Below the pieces are notes generated by a model. That model saw nothing but the letters and a program-made list of their open reading frames with translations, was not told where the DNA came from and did not search any database. DNA of 64,000 nt from Aeromicrobium ginsengisoli (lineage in GTDB: Bacteria > Actinomycetota > Actinomycetes > Propionibacteriales > Nocardioidaceae). Positions 1 through 9,200 of the stretch are shown here, in pieces (the stretch's first letter is position 1; each line of letters begins with the position of its first letter). The stretch lies in the NCBI RefSeq assembly GCF_004134905.2, contig NZ_SDPQ02000001.1, forward strand, positions 248,001-312,000. Reading direction: 5' to 3'. Made by a program: the position numbers and the translations under genes.

Positions 1-201
1 GCACCGCTGCCGCAGGTAGGCCGTGATGAGGCCGTCCTTGGACCCGAACCGGTCGTAGATCGTCTTCTTCGTCGTCTCGGCCTCTTCGGCGATGCGCTCG
101 ACCCCGACGGCTCGCAGCCCGTGTTCGTAGAACAGCCCAGCTGCGGTGTCGAGGATGCGGTGCGCGGTGGGAGTCATGGTCGGCTGGGTGACAGTGGTCA
201 T
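1..201 (-). CDS. TetR-family transcriptional regulator, N-terminal part (runs off window)
   Basis: The minus-strand frame starts with ATG at 201 and encodes a typical TetR DNA-binding head: an alpha-helix, then ERIAEEAETTKKTIYDRFGSK, which fits the helix-turn-helix of this family, followed by the start of the ligand domain. About 67 residues are visible; the rest lies beyond position 1. An AGGAG-like ribosome site sits just upstream (205-211). It is divergent from the EamA exporter at 260 with a palindrome in the 58-base gap, so it most likely represses itself and the exporter. The ligand cannot be guessed from the visible part. Confidence 0.85.
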   Translation of the reverse strand, partial: MTTVTQPTMTPTAHRILDTAAGLFYEHGLRAVGVERIAEEAETTKKTIYDRFGSKDGLITAYLRQRC

Positions 202-231
202 ACGAACTCCTTCGGTTACTACACTGCAAGT

Positions 232-245
232 ATACCGACCGGTAT
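232..245. promoter_or_regulatory. Palindromic operator, probably for the adjacent TetR regulator
   Basis: ATACC-GACC-GGTAT is a 5-4-5 inverted repeat lying between the divergent TetR and EamA start codons, 15 bases before the EamA ATG. The half-site resembles many TetR-family operators. Assignment to this regulator is by position only. Confidence 0.6.
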
Positions 246-259
246 GTTTCTGTGACGGC

Positions 260-1177
260 ATGCCGACAGATCAACGCTCGCGGGTCCTGCCATCCATCGC
301 GCTCGTCGTCTTGTGGAGCTCTGGTTTCATCGGGGCCGAGCTCGGCACGCGCCAGGCACCCGCCTCGGCCCTGCTCGCCTGGCGCTATCTCGTCGCCGGA
401 GGGATCCTCGTCGCACTGTGCGTGTGGCGGCGGGAACACATCGACCGGTCCGGCATCCGCCGGCAGGTGGTGCTCGGTCTCCTGTGCCAAGCGGCCTACC
501 TGGGCATGACGGTGAGTGGCGTCGGCCTCGGCGTGCCGTCGGGCACGTCTGCCCTGGTCGCCTCGATGCAGCCCTTGGTGGTCATCGCCCTGGCGGCGCT
601 CGTGCTGGCCGAGCGCGCACGCATCGCGCAGTTGCTGGGACTCGGCCTGGGCCTCACGGGTGTGCTGCTGGTGGTCGGCGGCGACCTCGAGTCGGGCAAC
701 GCGCCGTGGTGGGCGTACGGCCTCCCGTTCGCCGGGATGCTCTCGCTCTCGCTGGGCACGGTGCTCCAGCAGCGATGGCGGCCCAAGGAGTCGGTGCTGG
801 CCTCGATCACGGTCCAGACGATCGCCGCCGCCGGGGCGTTCTGGTTGCTGGCACTCCTCGAGGGGACTGCGGGCTCTCCGACTCCCCCGGCATTCTGGGT
901 CGCCATCGCGTGGGTCGTCCTGCTCTCGAGCTTCGGGGGCTACGGGACGTATCTGTTCGTCAGTCGTACGCAAGGGGCCACCCACGCCAGCACCCTGCTC
1001 TACCTCACACCCCCGACCACGATGGTCTGGGCAGCCCTGATGTTCGGCGATCAGCTCTCGCGTGCTGGATTGGTCGGCATGGGCGTCTCGGCGGTCGGAG
1101 TGATCGTGGCGCTCAGGTCGGCGAGCCGGTCCCGTCGCGATGCGTCTTTGGTCTCATCGGCGAGCGCGAGCTCGTGA
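260..1177 (+). CDS. EamA/DMT-family membrane exporter
   Basis: This 305-residue hydrophobic protein shows the ten-helix, two-repeat layout of the EamA drug/metabolite transporter family: a first repeat beginning with LPSIALVVLWSSGFIGAELG and a second beginning near the middle (WWAYGLPFAGMLSLSLGTVLQ). It would export a small metabolite or drug across the cytoplasmic membrane. ATG at 260 was chosen because it directly precedes the first helix and lies after the operator; the frame stays open upstream but that part overlaps the regulator and operator. Expression is probably controlled by the divergent TetR gene. Substrate unknown. Confidence 0.85.
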   Translation: MPTDQRSRVLPSIALVVLWSSGFIGAELGTRQAPASALLAWRYLVAGGILVALCVWRREHIDRSGIRRQVVLGLLCQAAYLGMTVSGVGLGVPSGTSALVASMQPLVVIALAALVLAERARIAQLLGLGLGLTGVLLVVGGDLESGNAPWWAYGLPFAGMLSLSLGTVLQQRWRPKESVLASITVQTIAAAGAFWLLALLEGTAGSPTPPAFWVAIAWVVLLSSFGGYGTYLFVSRTQGATHASTLLYLTPPTTMVWAALMFGDQLSRAGLVGMGVSAVGVIVALRSASRSRRDASLVSSASASS

Positions 1178-1204
1178 ACGGATTCGGAGACCGCTAAGGT
1201 GGTA

Positions 1205-1219
1205 GTTGCGCAACGCAAC
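1205..1219. promoter_or_regulatory. Palindrome before the DHA2 exporter, possible MarR/TetR-type operator
   Basis: GTTGCG-CAA-CGCAAC is a perfect 6-3-6 inverted repeat (it also contains the shorter palindrome GTTGCGCAAC), located in the 57-base gap between the EamA gene and the DHA2 exporter, just ahead of the latter's GGAGG ribosome site at 1225-1229. Position suggests control of the exporter; no cognate regulator is identified. Confidence 0.45.
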
Positions 1220-1234
1220 CATCTGGAGGTCTGA

Positions 1235-2989
1235 GTGAGCGTCGGAGCATCGAGCAGGACCACGAGTCGCTGGGGACGCGATCACCCGCACTACCGATGG
1301 ATCGCGCTCTCCAACACGACGCTGGGCGTCCTGATGGTGACGATCAACTCGTCGATCGTGATCATCTCCCTGCCGGCGATCTTCCGTGGCCTGCACCTCA
1401 ATCCCCTCGAGCCCGGCAACGTCGGCTATCTGCTGTGGCTGCTCATGGGATTCCTGCTCGTGTCTGCGGTGTTCGTCGTGACATTCGGCCGCCTCGGCGA
1501 CATGTATGGCCGTGTGAAGATCTACAACCTCGGCTTCATCGTCTTCGCGATCTCTTCGGTCGCGACGGCGCTCGATCCTCTCGACGTCGGCGCCGGAGCC
1601 ATGTGGTTGATCCTGTGGCGCGTCCTACAGGGCATCGGAGGCGCCATGCTGTTCGCGAACTCGACGGCGATCCTGGCCGACGCCTTCCCAGCCACGCAGC
1701 GCGGCATGGCGCTCGGCATCAACCAGGTCTCGGCCATTGCCGGGTCCTTCCTCGGCCTCGTCATCGGCGGACTCCTGTCCGAGTGGCACTGGCGTGCGGT
1801 GTTCTGGGTCAGCGTCCCGTTCGGCGTCCTCGGCGCGGTGTGGTCCTGGAAGTCGTTGCAGGAGCTGGGCGAGAGGCGCCCCGGCAAGCTCGACATCCCG
1901 GGCAACCTGACCTTCGCCGTCGGGCTCTCCGCTGTCCTCGCCGCGATCACGTACGGCATCCAGCCCTACGGCGGGCACACCATGGGGTGGCTCAACCCGT
2001 GGGTGCTTCTCGGACTGATTGGTGGGACGGTCCTGCTCGGGGCGTTCTGCATCATCGAGACCCGGGTCGCGGATCCGATGTTCGACATGAGCTTGTTCAG
2101 GATCCGGGCCTTCAGCGCCGGCAACTTCGCCGGGCTGCTTGCCTCGATCGCGCGTGGCGGCATGCAGTTCATGCTCATCATCTGGCTCCAGGGAATTTGG
2201 CTCCCCCTTCACGGGTACGACTTCGAGTCCACCCCGCTGTGGGCCGGCATCTATCTCCTGCCGCTGACCGTCGGCTTCCTTGCCGCTGGCCCGATCTCGG
2301 GGGCGCTCTCCGACCGCTACGGCGCCCGTTGGTTCGCCGGCGGCGGCATGCTGCTCGTCGCGGCGACGTTCGTCGGCCTGCTGCTGATCCCGACCGACTT
2401 CCACTACTGGATGTTCGCGCTGCTCATCCTGCTCAACGGGGTCGGCTCCGGGCTCTTCTCGGCGCCCAACACGTCGTCGATCATGAACAGCGTCCCGGCA
2501 CGCCAGCGCGGTACGGCGTCAGGCATGCGCGGCACGTTCTTCAACTCCGGGACGTCGCTGTCCATCGGCCTGTTCTTCTCGCTGATGATCGTCGGCCTGG
2601 CGAATGCGCTCCCCCGGGCACTCACTGACGGTCTCACGGCTCAGCACGTGCCCCATGCGACGGCAGAGCAGATCGGCAACCTGCCGCCCGTCGGATCGCT
2701 GTTCGCGGCATTCCTCGGCTACAACCCGATCGAGAGTCTCCTCGGGCCGTCCGGCGCACTCGGGACCATCCCGAAGGCCAACGCTGACACTCTGACCGGG
2801 AAGACGTTCTTCCCGCACCTCATCTCCGAGCCGTTCCACCATGGGCTCATCGTGGTGTTCACCGCAGCGGCCCTGATGTCGGTCATCGCCGCGATCGCCT
2901 CGATGCTTCAGGGCAAGAAGTACGTCCATGACGACTCGGTCGACGCGGCCGTAGCCGCTGAGATCGTCGAGGAGTCCGTCGTCAGATGA
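1235..2989 (+). CDS. MFS transporter, DHA2 (14-helix) drug-export type
   Basis: At 584 residues this is a long major facilitator protein. It has the motif GRLGDMYGRVKIYNLG in the loop after helix 2 (motif A) and the proton-antiporter style sequence around GGAMLFANSTAILADAFP, as in DHA2 exporters of the EmrB/QacA type. A long extracytoplasmic loop near residues 460-530 (after GLANALPRAL) is typical of actinobacterial members. It begins with GTG, preceded by GGAGG nine bases earlier. It probably exports a hydrophobic compound using the proton gradient; the substrate is unknown. It ends tail-to-tail with the acetyltransferase, overlapping it by 8 bases. Confidence 0.88.
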   Translation: MSVGASSRTTSRWGRDHPHYRWIALSNTTLGVLMVTINSSIVIISLPAIFRGLHLNPLEPGNVGYLLWLLMGFLLVSAVFVVTFGRLGDMYGRVKIYNLGFIVFAISSVATALDPLDVGAGAMWLILWRVLQGIGGAMLFANSTAILADAFPATQRGMALGINQVSAIAGSFLGLVIGGLLSEWHWRAVFWVSVPFGVLGAVWSWKSLQELGERRPGKLDIPGNLTFAVGLSAVLAAITYGIQPYGGHTMGWLNPWVLLGLIGGTVLLGAFCIIETRVADPMFDMSLFRIRAFSAGNFAGLLASIARGGMQFMLIIWLQGIWLPLHGYDFESTPLWAGIYLLPLTVGFLAAGPISGALSDRYGARWFAGGGMLLVAATFVGLLLIPTDFHYWMFALLILLNGVGSGLFSAPNTSSIMNSVPARQRGTASGMRGTFFNSGTSLSIGLFFSLMIVGLANALPRALTDGLTAQHVPHATAEQIGNLPPVGSLFAAFLGYNPIESLLGPSGALGTIPKANADTLTGKTFFPHLISEPFHHGLIVVFTAAALMSVIAAIASMLQGKKYVHDDSVDAAVAAEIVEESVVR

Positions 2990-3455
2990 GCACCTTGCCG
3001 AGGTGCACGCTGAGCTCGGCCTCGGCGTAGTAGCCGAACGCCGGTATGTCGCGATAGCCCGCCGAGCGATACATGGCGATCGCCTCGGGTTGCTCCAGCC
3101 CGGTCTCGAGGATCAACCGGGTGACGCCGGTTTCGACGGCGGTCCGCTCCAGCTCGGCGAGGATCAGGCGCGCCAGTCCGCGACGCTGAAACGCCGGGCG
3201 TACGTACATGCGCTTGATCTCGGCGTCGTCCCACTCGGCGAGCGGCTCGTGGCGGCGCCAGCCACCCATGGCCGCCGGCGCGTCATCGACGTAGACCATG
3301 AAGAACCGGCCGTGGGGTCCGTCGAACTCGGACGTGTCGACCGGCGCCGTGTCGCCCTCGCCGCCGTAACGCCGCACGTACTCCGCCTGCACCTCGGCGG
3401 TGAGGAGCTGCGCGTCGGCGCTGTCGTAGGTCGCCGCGCGCAGCTCAAGGCTCAC
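2982..3455 (-). CDS. GNAT-family N-acetyltransferase
   Basis: The 157-residue product carries the acetyl-CoA binding signature RMYVRPAFQRRGLARLILAE (the R/Q-x-x-G-x-G/A loop) followed by the beta5/alpha4 region RLILETGLEQPEAIAMYRSAGY, which is characteristic of GNAT enzymes. It starts with GTG. It would transfer acetyl groups to an amine on a small molecule or protein N-terminus; the acceptor is not evident. It lies 26 bases downstream of mpa on the same strand, where dop or pup is found in many other actinobacteria. Confidence 0.85.
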   Translation of the reverse strand: MSLELRAATYDSADAQLLTAEVQAEYVRRYGGEGDTAPVDTSEFDGPHGRFFMVYVDDAPAAMGGWRRHEPLAEWDDAEIKRMYVRPAFQRRGLARLILAELERTAVETGVTRLILETGLEQPEAIAMYRSAGYRDIPAFGYYAEAELSVHLGKVLI

Positions 3456-3481
3456 TGCGGGTGGTTCAGCGGACAGCTCGG

Positions 3482-5206
3482 TCAGAGGTACTGACCGGTG
3501 TTGGCGACGGTGTCGATCGACCGGCCCGGCTCGTTGCCGCTCTTGCCGGAGATGAGGGTGCGGATGAACACGATGCGCTCACCCTTCTTGCCCGAGATCC
3601 GCGCCCAGTCGTCGGGGTTGGTCGTGTTGGGCAGGTCCTCGTTCTCCTTGAACTCGTCGAGGCAGGCCTGCAGCAGGTGCTGCACCCGCAGGCCGCGCTG
3701 ACCGTGCTCGAGCAGGTCCTTGATCGCCATCTTCTTGGCCCGGTCGACGATGTTCTGGATCATCGCTCCGGAGTTGAAGTCCTTGAAGTAGAGGACTTCC
3801 TTGTCGCCGTTGGCGTACGTGACCTCGAGGAACTGGTTGTCCTCGGACTCGGTGTACATACGCTCGACCGTGCGCTGGATCATGCCCGTCACGCAGGCCT
3901 GGCGGTCGCCGCTCCACTCGGCCAGGTCGTCCGCGTGCAGCGGCAGGCCGGCAGTGAGGTACTTGCTGAAGATGTCGGTCGCCGACTCCGCGTCGGGACG
4001 CTCGATCTTGATCTTGACGTCGAGGCGGCCGGGTCGCAGGATCGCCGGATCGATCATGTCCTCGCGGTTGGAGGCGCCGATGACCAGGACGTTCTCCAGG
4101 CCCTCGACGCCGTCGATCTCGCTCAGGAGCTGCGGGACGATCGTGTTCTCGACGTCGGAGGAGACACCGGAGCCGCGGGTGCGGAACAGCGAGTCCATCT
4201 CGTCGAAGAACACGATGACCGGGGTGCCCTCGCTGGCCTTCTCGCGCGCACGCTGGAACACCAGGCGGATGTGCCGCTCGGTCTCGCCGACGTACTTGTT
4301 GAGCAGCTCCGGGCCCTTGATGTTGAGGAAGTAGGAACGGCCTTCCTCACCCGTGCGCTCCGAGACCTTCTTGGCCAGCGACGCCGCGACCGCCTTGGCG
4401 ATCATCGTCTTGCCGCAGCCCGGAGGGCCGTAGAGCAGCACGCCCTTGGGCGGCTTGAGCTCGTGCTCGATGAAGATCTCGGGGTGCAGGTAGGGCAGCT
4501 CGACGGCGTCGCGGATCGACTCGATCTGCTGGCGCAGGCCGCCGATCGACTCGTAGTCGATGTCCGGCACCTCTTCGAGCACCAGGTCCTCGACCTCGCT
4601 CTTGGGGATGCGCTCGTAGACGTAGCCCGACCGGGAGTCGAGCAGCAACGAGTCGCCGGGACGCAGCTTGATGCCCTCGAGGGACTCGGCGAGCCGCACG
4701 ATGCGCTCCTCGTCGGCGTTGCCCATGACCAAAGCGCGCTCGTTGTCGGCCAGGATCTCCTTGAGCGAGACGACCTCGCCGACGAGCTCGAAGTCGAGCG
4801 CCATGACGACGTTCATGGCCTCGTTGAGGATGACTTCCTGGCCCTTCTGCAGGGCTTCCTTGTCGACCGACGGGCTGACGTTGACGCGCAGCTTGCGGCC
4901 GCCGGTGAACACGTCGACGGACTCGTCGTCGTTGCGCTGCAGGAACGTGCCGAAGCCAGTCGGCGGCTGCGCCAGCCGGTCGACCTCTTCCTTGAGCGTC
5001 ACGATCTGGTCGCGCGCCTCGCGCAGCGTCGACGTCAGGCGCTCGTTCTGCGAGCTGGTCGCAGCCAGCTTGGCCTCGAGCTCGGAGAGCCGCGAGTCGG
5101 TGGATCCTTCGGACCCGAGTCGGCGCCTGAGGTGCTCGACCTCCGCGCGCAAGTAGGCGAGCTCCTGCTGGGATTCGCTCGACTGGATGGACTCGTTGTC
5201 GGTCAT
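3482..5206 (-). CDS. mpa: Proteasome-associated AAA ATPase (ARC/Mpa)
   Basis: This 574-residue protein is the hexameric unfoldase that recognises pupylated proteins and feeds them to the 20S proteasome. An N-terminal coiled coil (about residues 15-75, for Pup binding) is followed by the OB-fold interdomain and one AAA module with Walker A GPPGCGKT (residues 260-267) and Walker B VFFDEMD. The last residues are GQYL, the terminal motif that docks into the 20S core in the mycobacterial homologue. ATG at 5206 is preferred over a start seven codons upstream because AGGAGGT stands directly before it. The 3' neighbour is an acetyltransferase rather than dop, pup or prcBA, so the rest of the system must be elsewhere. 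Confidence 0.96.
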   Translation of the reverse strand: MTDNESIQSSESQQELAYLRAEVEHLRRRLGSEGSTDSRLSELEAKLAATSSQNERLTSTLREARDQIVTLKEEVDRLAQPPTGFGTFLQRNDDESVDVFTGGRKLRVNVSPSVDKEALQKGQEVILNEAMNVVMALDFELVGEVVSLKEILADNERALVMGNADEERIVRLAESLEGIKLRPGDSLLLDSRSGYVYERIPKSEVEDLVLEEVPDIDYESIGGLRQQIESIRDAVELPYLHPEIFIEHELKPPKGVLLYGPPGCGKTMIAKAVAASLAKKVSERTGEEGRSYFLNIKGPELLNKYVGETERHIRLVFQRAREKASEGTPVIVFFDEMDSLFRTRGSGVSSDVENTIVPQLLSEIDGVEGLENVLVIGASNREDMIDPAILRPGRLDVKIKIERPDAESATDIFSKYLTAGLPLHADDLAEWSGDRQACVTGMIQRTVERMYTESEDNQFLEVTYANGDKEVLYFKDFNSGAMIQNIVDRAKKMAIKDLLEHGQRGLRVQHLLQACLDEFKENEDLPNTTNPDDWARISGKKGERIVFIRTLISGKSGNEPGRSIDTVANTGQYL

Positions 5207-5312
5207 GGCCACCTCCTGCTCGTACACCTGACCCTACCCGTCAACGCCATGGATGCGGTTGTCATCTCAGACACAGCAAGAGTGTCTTTTGGATGACTTT
5301 GTGAGCGAGGGT

Positions 5313-6203
5313 CTATTCGGCGACGAAGCCGGCCGGCCGCGGGCCGTGATAGTCCGGGCCGTACGCGCCGGGTGCCGGCCGCCGCGACTTCTCCAGCGAG
5401 GTCTGTCCGGGTGCCATCCTGCGGGCGGTCACGAGGAACGCGGTGTGGCCGTTCATCTTGTGGTCGGGGCGGACGGCGAGGCCTTCGAGGTGCCAGTCGC
5501 GCTCCAAGGTCTCCCAGGCGCGGGGCTCGGTGAACCCGCCCTGCTCCCGTACGGTCTCGACGAAGCGCGAGAGCTGGGTCGTGGTCGCGACATAAGCGCA
5601 GAGGATTCCGCCCGGCACGAGTCGGTCGGCAGCGAGCGGGATGCAGGTCCACGGGTCGACCATGTCGAGGATCAGACGGTCGATCTCCGTCTCGGTGATG
5701 ACCTCGCGCACGTCTCCCACCGTGAGCGTCCAGCCGGGCGGGTTGGGGCCGGCGACCTGGTGCACGTTGCGCACCACGTTCTCGGCGAAGTCCTCACGGA
5801 TCTCGTAGGAGCCGAGCGTGCCCTGCGGCCCGATCGCGCGCAGCAGGTATGACGTGAGGCTGCCGGACCCGGCCCCGGCCTCGACGACGCGGGCACCGGG
5901 ATAGATGTCGGCTTGGGTGACGATCTGCGCGGCGTCCTTGGGATAGATGATCGCGACACCGCGCGGCATCGATACGACGTACTCGAACAGCAGCGGCCGG
6001 AACACCTGATAGGGCGCGCCCATCGACGACTCGATGACGATCCCCTCGGGGTGGCCGATCATGTCGTCGTGGCTGATCTGGCCCTTCTTGGTCGAGAACG
6101 CCGTGCCGGCCTCGAGCTGCACGTTGTGCTTGCGGCCCTTGGGGTCGGTCAGGCGTACCCACTCGCCGGGCTCCAGGGGTCCGCTGCGCATGAAGGAGGT
6201 CAT
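5313..6203 (-). CDS. trmI: tRNA (adenine-58-N1)-methyltransferase TrmI
   Basis: The 296-residue enzyme methylates N1 of adenine 58 in the T-loop of tRNA using S-adenosylmethionine. The N-terminal beta domain (GEWVRLTDPKGRKHNVQLE) and the Rossmann motif I (VVEAGAGSGSLTSYLL) followed by DMVDPW match TrmI. The start at 6203 forms an ATGA overlap with the upstream M50 protease stop, implying translational coupling. In mycobacteria trmI (Rv2118c) is also close to mpa (Rv2115c), so this is a conserved neighbourhood. Confidence 0.94.
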   Translation of the reverse strand: MTSFMRSGPLEPGEWVRLTDPKGRKHNVQLEAGTAFSTKKGQISHDDMIGHPEGIVIESSMGAPYQVFRPLLFEYVVSMPRGVAIIYPKDAAQIVTQADIYPGARVVEAGAGSGSLTSYLLRAIGPQGTLGSYEIREDFAENVVRNVHQVAGPNPPGWTLTVGDVREVITETEIDRLILDMVDPWTCIPLAADRLVPGGILCAYVATTTQLSRFVETVREQGGFTEPRAWETLERDWHLEGLAVRPDHKMNGHTAFLVTARRMAPGQTSLEKSRRPAPGAYGPDYHGPRPAGFVAE

Positions 6204-7129
6204 CGTCGTCCTGCTCTGTAGGCCTCGTCGACGGCTCGGGCAGTGAGCACGCCGTAGATCGTTCCATCGGCCTCGACCAGCGCGTACGCCTCGGCGGGTC
6301 GCGCGGCCATGGCCTTGAGCAGCTCGGCGCCGTGGAGGTCGACCGAGAGCTGTTCGGCGTTGGGAGGTGGGGTTGCTCCGGGGAACCCGATGCTCCGCGC
6401 GTCGAGGGAGTTGATCCGCGCGGAGCGTCCGGCGTGGCTGAGGGCATCGCCGGCGCCCTGCCACAGGAACCACGCGATCAGGACGGCGATGACGACGTCG
6501 ATCCCGAAGGTCGGCTCGTCGGTGCGCGTGAAGGCGTACACCACGACCGCGACGGCGGTGAGGCGGCCGAGCCACGCAGCGATGCGGATGCCGACCTCTT
6601 CGCGACCGGTGACCTGCCAGATGATGGCCCGGAACACCCGTCCACCGTCGAGCGGCAGGCCCGGCAGCATGTTGAAGATCGCCACGAGGATGTTGACCTG
6701 GGCGACCGCGCGCACGACGTCGGCAGACGTGCCGTCGAGGGCGGGTTCGACGGCGAAGCAGGCGAGGCCGATCGCCAGCGACGACAGCGGGCCGGCGATC
6801 GAGACCGACAGCTCCTGCCAAGGGGTGCGGCTCTCCCCCTCGATCAGCGTCTCGCCGCCGAACAGGTGCAACGTGACGGAGTGGACGCGCATGCGGAACC
6901 CGCGGGCCACCGCGACGTGCGCGAGCTCGTGGATCAGCACCGAGACGTAGAGCGCCAGCACGAATGCCGTCGCGAGGACGTACGGATTGGAGTCGGTGCG
7001 GTCCTCGAACCGCGAGGCGAACAGCACCACCAGCGCGACGCCCATGATCAGCAGGGACGGCCGGATCAGCAGGTCGACGCCGGCCAGGCGGCCGAGGCGC
7101 CACGTGCCGGGCTGCGGGGGTGAGCTCAC
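6200..7129 (-). CDS. Site-2-protease-like M50 membrane metalloprotease
   Basis: A 309-residue polytopic membrane protein with the zinc-binding HELAH motif in a transmembrane helix (residues 67-71) and the second metal motif NMLPGLPLDGG (residues 153-163, ligand Asp161). The C-terminal 75 residues look like the remains of a CBS-type regulatory domain (EAYALVEADGTIYGVLTAR). It resembles the Rip3-type subgroup of actinobacteria. Such enzymes cut membrane-spanning substrates such as anti-sigma factors. It starts with GTG at 7129 and its stop overlaps the start of trmI. Confidence 0.9.
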   Translation of the reverse strand: MSSPPQPGTWRLGRLAGVDLLIRPSLLIMGVALVVLFASRFEDRTDSNPYVLATAFVLALYVSVLIHELAHVAVARGFRMRVHSVTLHLFGGETLIEGESRTPWQELSVSIAGPLSSLAIGLACFAVEPALDGTSADVVRAVAQVNILVAIFNMLPGLPLDGGRVFRAIIWQVTGREEVGIRIAAWLGRLTAVAVVVYAFTRTDEPTFGIDVVIAVLIAWFLWQGAGDALSHAGRSARINSLDARSIGFPGATPPPNAEQLSVDLHGAELLKAMAARPAEAYALVEADGTIYGVLTARAVDEAYRAGRR

Positions 7130-7194
7130 CGAGACAACCTATCGGGTTGCGTGGCGTGATTCGATTCGTCGGTGGGCCGAACTACTGTGCTGGC

Positions 7195-8040
7195 ATGGAC
7201 GACTCCGACACCCCGCTGACCGTGCGCCGGTCGCTGTCACCGAGCCGTGCCGGCGACTTCCAGAACTGCCCGCTGCTCTATCGGTTCCGCACGATCGACA
7301 GGTTGCCCGAACCGGCCGACCCGGTCATGGTGCGAGGCACGCTGGTGCACGCCGTGCTCGAGGACCTCTTCGGCGAGCCGGCCCCCGGTCGTACGCTCGA
7401 CCGGGCCGTCGAGCTGCTGCCCGGCGAGTGGGACAAGCTGCGCGCCGAGGAGCCTCGGCTCGCCGAGCTGTTCACCGCCGACCAGGCCGCCGATGAGACC
7501 GCCTGGCTGGCATCGGCCGTCGACCTCCTGCGCACGTACTTCGACATGGAGGACCCGCGCTGGCTCGAGCCCGCGTCGCGTGAGGAGCGGGTCGGCTACG
7601 AGCTCGAGTCCGGCGTCACGTTCGCCGGCATCGTCGACCGCATCGACATCGCGCCCGACGGTCGCATCAGAGTGGTGGACTACAAGTCGGGAAGATCACC
7701 CAATCCTCGGTTCGAGGACAAGGCGATGTTCCAGATGCGGTTCTACGCTCTGGTCATCTGGCGCACCCGCGGTGTCATCCCGACGCTGCTGCAGCTCATG
7801 TACTTCGGCGACGGTTCGTTCCTGACCTACGAACCGGATGAGCAGGAGCTGCTGGCGACGGAGCGCAAGCTCGTGGCCCTGTGGGAGGCCATCGAGCGAG
7901 CGATCGAGCTGCGCGACTTCCCGCCACGCAAGAGCGGGCTCTGTGGCTGGTGCGCGCACAAGGCGCTGTGCCCCGAGTTCGGTGGCACTCCCCCGGAGAT
8001 GCCGCTGTTCGAGATCGTGAACGTGCCACAGGCGTCCTGA
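7195..8040 (+). CDS. RecB-family PD-(D/E)XK nuclease with iron-sulfur cysteines
   Basis: The 281-residue protein has the PD-(D/E)XK nuclease core: His52, GIVDRID (Asp148) and RVVDYKSG (Asp162, Lys164). Four cysteines, Cys25 near the N-terminus and Cys250, Cys253 and Cys259 near the C-terminus, have the spacing used to hold a 4Fe-4S cluster in AddB/Cas4-type nucleases. A role in processing DNA ends is likely. A homologue sits next to trmI in mycobacteria (Rv2119). ATG at 7195 was chosen because the upstream in-frame codons overlap the divergent protease gene. Confidence 0.88.
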   Translation: MDDSDTPLTVRRSLSPSRAGDFQNCPLLYRFRTIDRLPEPADPVMVRGTLVHAVLEDLFGEPAPGRTLDRAVELLPGEWDKLRAEEPRLAELFTADQAADETAWLASAVDLLRTYFDMEDPRWLEPASREERVGYELESGVTFAGIVDRIDIAPDGRIRVVDYKSGRSPNPRFEDKAMFQMRFYALVIWRTRGVIPTLLQLMYFGDGSFLTYEPDEQELLATERKLVALWEAIERAIELRDFPPRKSGLCGWCAHKALCPEFGGTPPEMPLFEIVNVPQAS

Positions 8041-8060
8041 GAGCCCACTACCGTCTGGAC

Positions 8061-8531
8061 ATGACAACACCTCTGGCCGAAGTCCTCGCCGCAGTCCCGA
8101 GGCTCAACGACCCGGGCGAACCGTTCTCGTTCGCCGCCGAGGGCGACACGATCGTCGGCACGTGGGACATCGTCAAGGCGACCTCGCTCTATCCCGACGA
8201 GATCACCTCGATCGACAAGGACTTCCGCATCACCGTGACGTTCGACGTCGACAAAGGCACCTTCGACTTCAACGAGCTCCACACCGAGACCGCCGGATCG
8301 GTCGACGCTGAAGGAGCCGGTTTCGAGAAGAGCTTCTTCTCCGGCAAGAGCACCCGCAAGGAGTTCAGCTTCGAGTTCGGCGGCGTCAACAAGACCGACG
8401 ACGGCGTCTCGGTGGCACCGGTGACCTACTCGTTCTCGACGAAGCGCATCAAGGAACCGCTGTTCACGTTCCTCGAGCAGCACGGGTGGCACCGCAGGAA
8501 GGGCTTCCTCAGCGGTCTGTTCAACCGCTAG
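8061..8531 (+). CDS. Conserved protein of unknown function
   Basis: A soluble, acidic 156-residue protein with no signal peptide or membrane segment. Alternating charged and hydrophobic residues (FRITVTFDVDKGTFDFNEL and SFEFGG) suggest a beta-rich sheet or barrel. It starts with ATG 20 bases after the RecB-like gene, on the same strand, so the two may be co-transcribed. It ends in a CTAG shared with the convergent HAD gene. I do not recognise a named domain. Confidence 0.8.
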   Translation: MTTPLAEVLAAVPRLNDPGEPFSFAAEGDTIVGTWDIVKATSLYPDEITSIDKDFRITVTFDVDKGTFDFNELHTETAGSVDAEGAGFEKSFFSGKSTRKEFSFEFGGVNKTDDGVSVAPVTYSFSTKRIKEPLFTFLEQHGWHRRKGFLSGLFNR

Positions 8532-9169
8532 ACGAACAGGGGGTCGAGGTCATCCGGCTTGACGCCCTCGAGTGTCGGGATCTGGACCCGGCGTTCCGCC
8601 TCGTCGACATTGACGAAGTGCGGCACCACGAGCACGTCGCAGCCGGCGGCATTGGCCGAGGCGGCACCGGTGCCGGAGTCCTCGATCGCGAGGCAGTCCT
8701 CGGCGTCGACGCCGAGCAGCTCCGCCGCCAGCAGGTACGGGTCGGCATACGGCTTGGGCCGCGAGACGATGTCGCCCGTGACGACGGCCTTGAACGGCAG
8801 CGACGCGGCCACCGGGTCGGCGATCGGCGCGTACGACATCGTGACGAGCGCCTGCGGCACGCCTGCGGAGTCGAGCGCCTCGATGAGCTCGCGGGCTCCG
8901 GGTCGCCACTCGATGTGGTCGGACAGGGCCGAGGCGAGCTGGTGGACGAGGTAGTCGACGACGTCCTCGGCCGACATCTCGATCTCGAGCTTCTCGCGGA
9001 TGTAGTGGCCGGACTTGATCAAGGAGTTGCCGACCAGCGCGAGGCCGTCCTCCTCGGTCCAGATCTTCCCGTGCTCCGCGGCCAGAGCGTGCTCGGCGGC
9101 CATCCACAGCGGCTCGGTGTCGACGATGGTGCCGTCGAGATCCCACAGGACGGCTGCGTATTGAGTCAC
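8528..9169 (-). CDS. HAD-superfamily hydrolase (phosphatase-like)
   Basis: The 213-residue protein begins with the haloacid dehalogenase motif I LWDLDGTIVDTEPL (nucleophile Asp10, acid/base Asp12), has motif II VTMSY, the lysine loop around VVTGDIVSRPKPYADPYL and motif IV EDCLAIEDSGTGAASANAAG. This is the subfamily IA pattern of beta-phosphoglucomutase-like and sugar-phosphate phosphatases. The start is GTG. The substrate cannot be predicted. Confidence 0.9.
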   Translation of the reverse strand: MTQYAAVLWDLDGTIVDTEPLWMAAEHALAAEHGKIWTEEDGLALVGNSLIKSGHYIREKLEIEMSAEDVVDYLVHQLASALSDHIEWRPGARELIEALDSAGVPQALVTMSYAPIADPVAASLPFKAVVTGDIVSRPKPYADPYLLAAELLGVDAEDCLAIEDSGTGAASANAAGCDVLVVPHFVNVDEAERRVQIPTLEGVKPDDLDPLFV

Positions 9170-9200
9170 CCAACCACCGTAGAACAGGCCGAGTCGTCGG

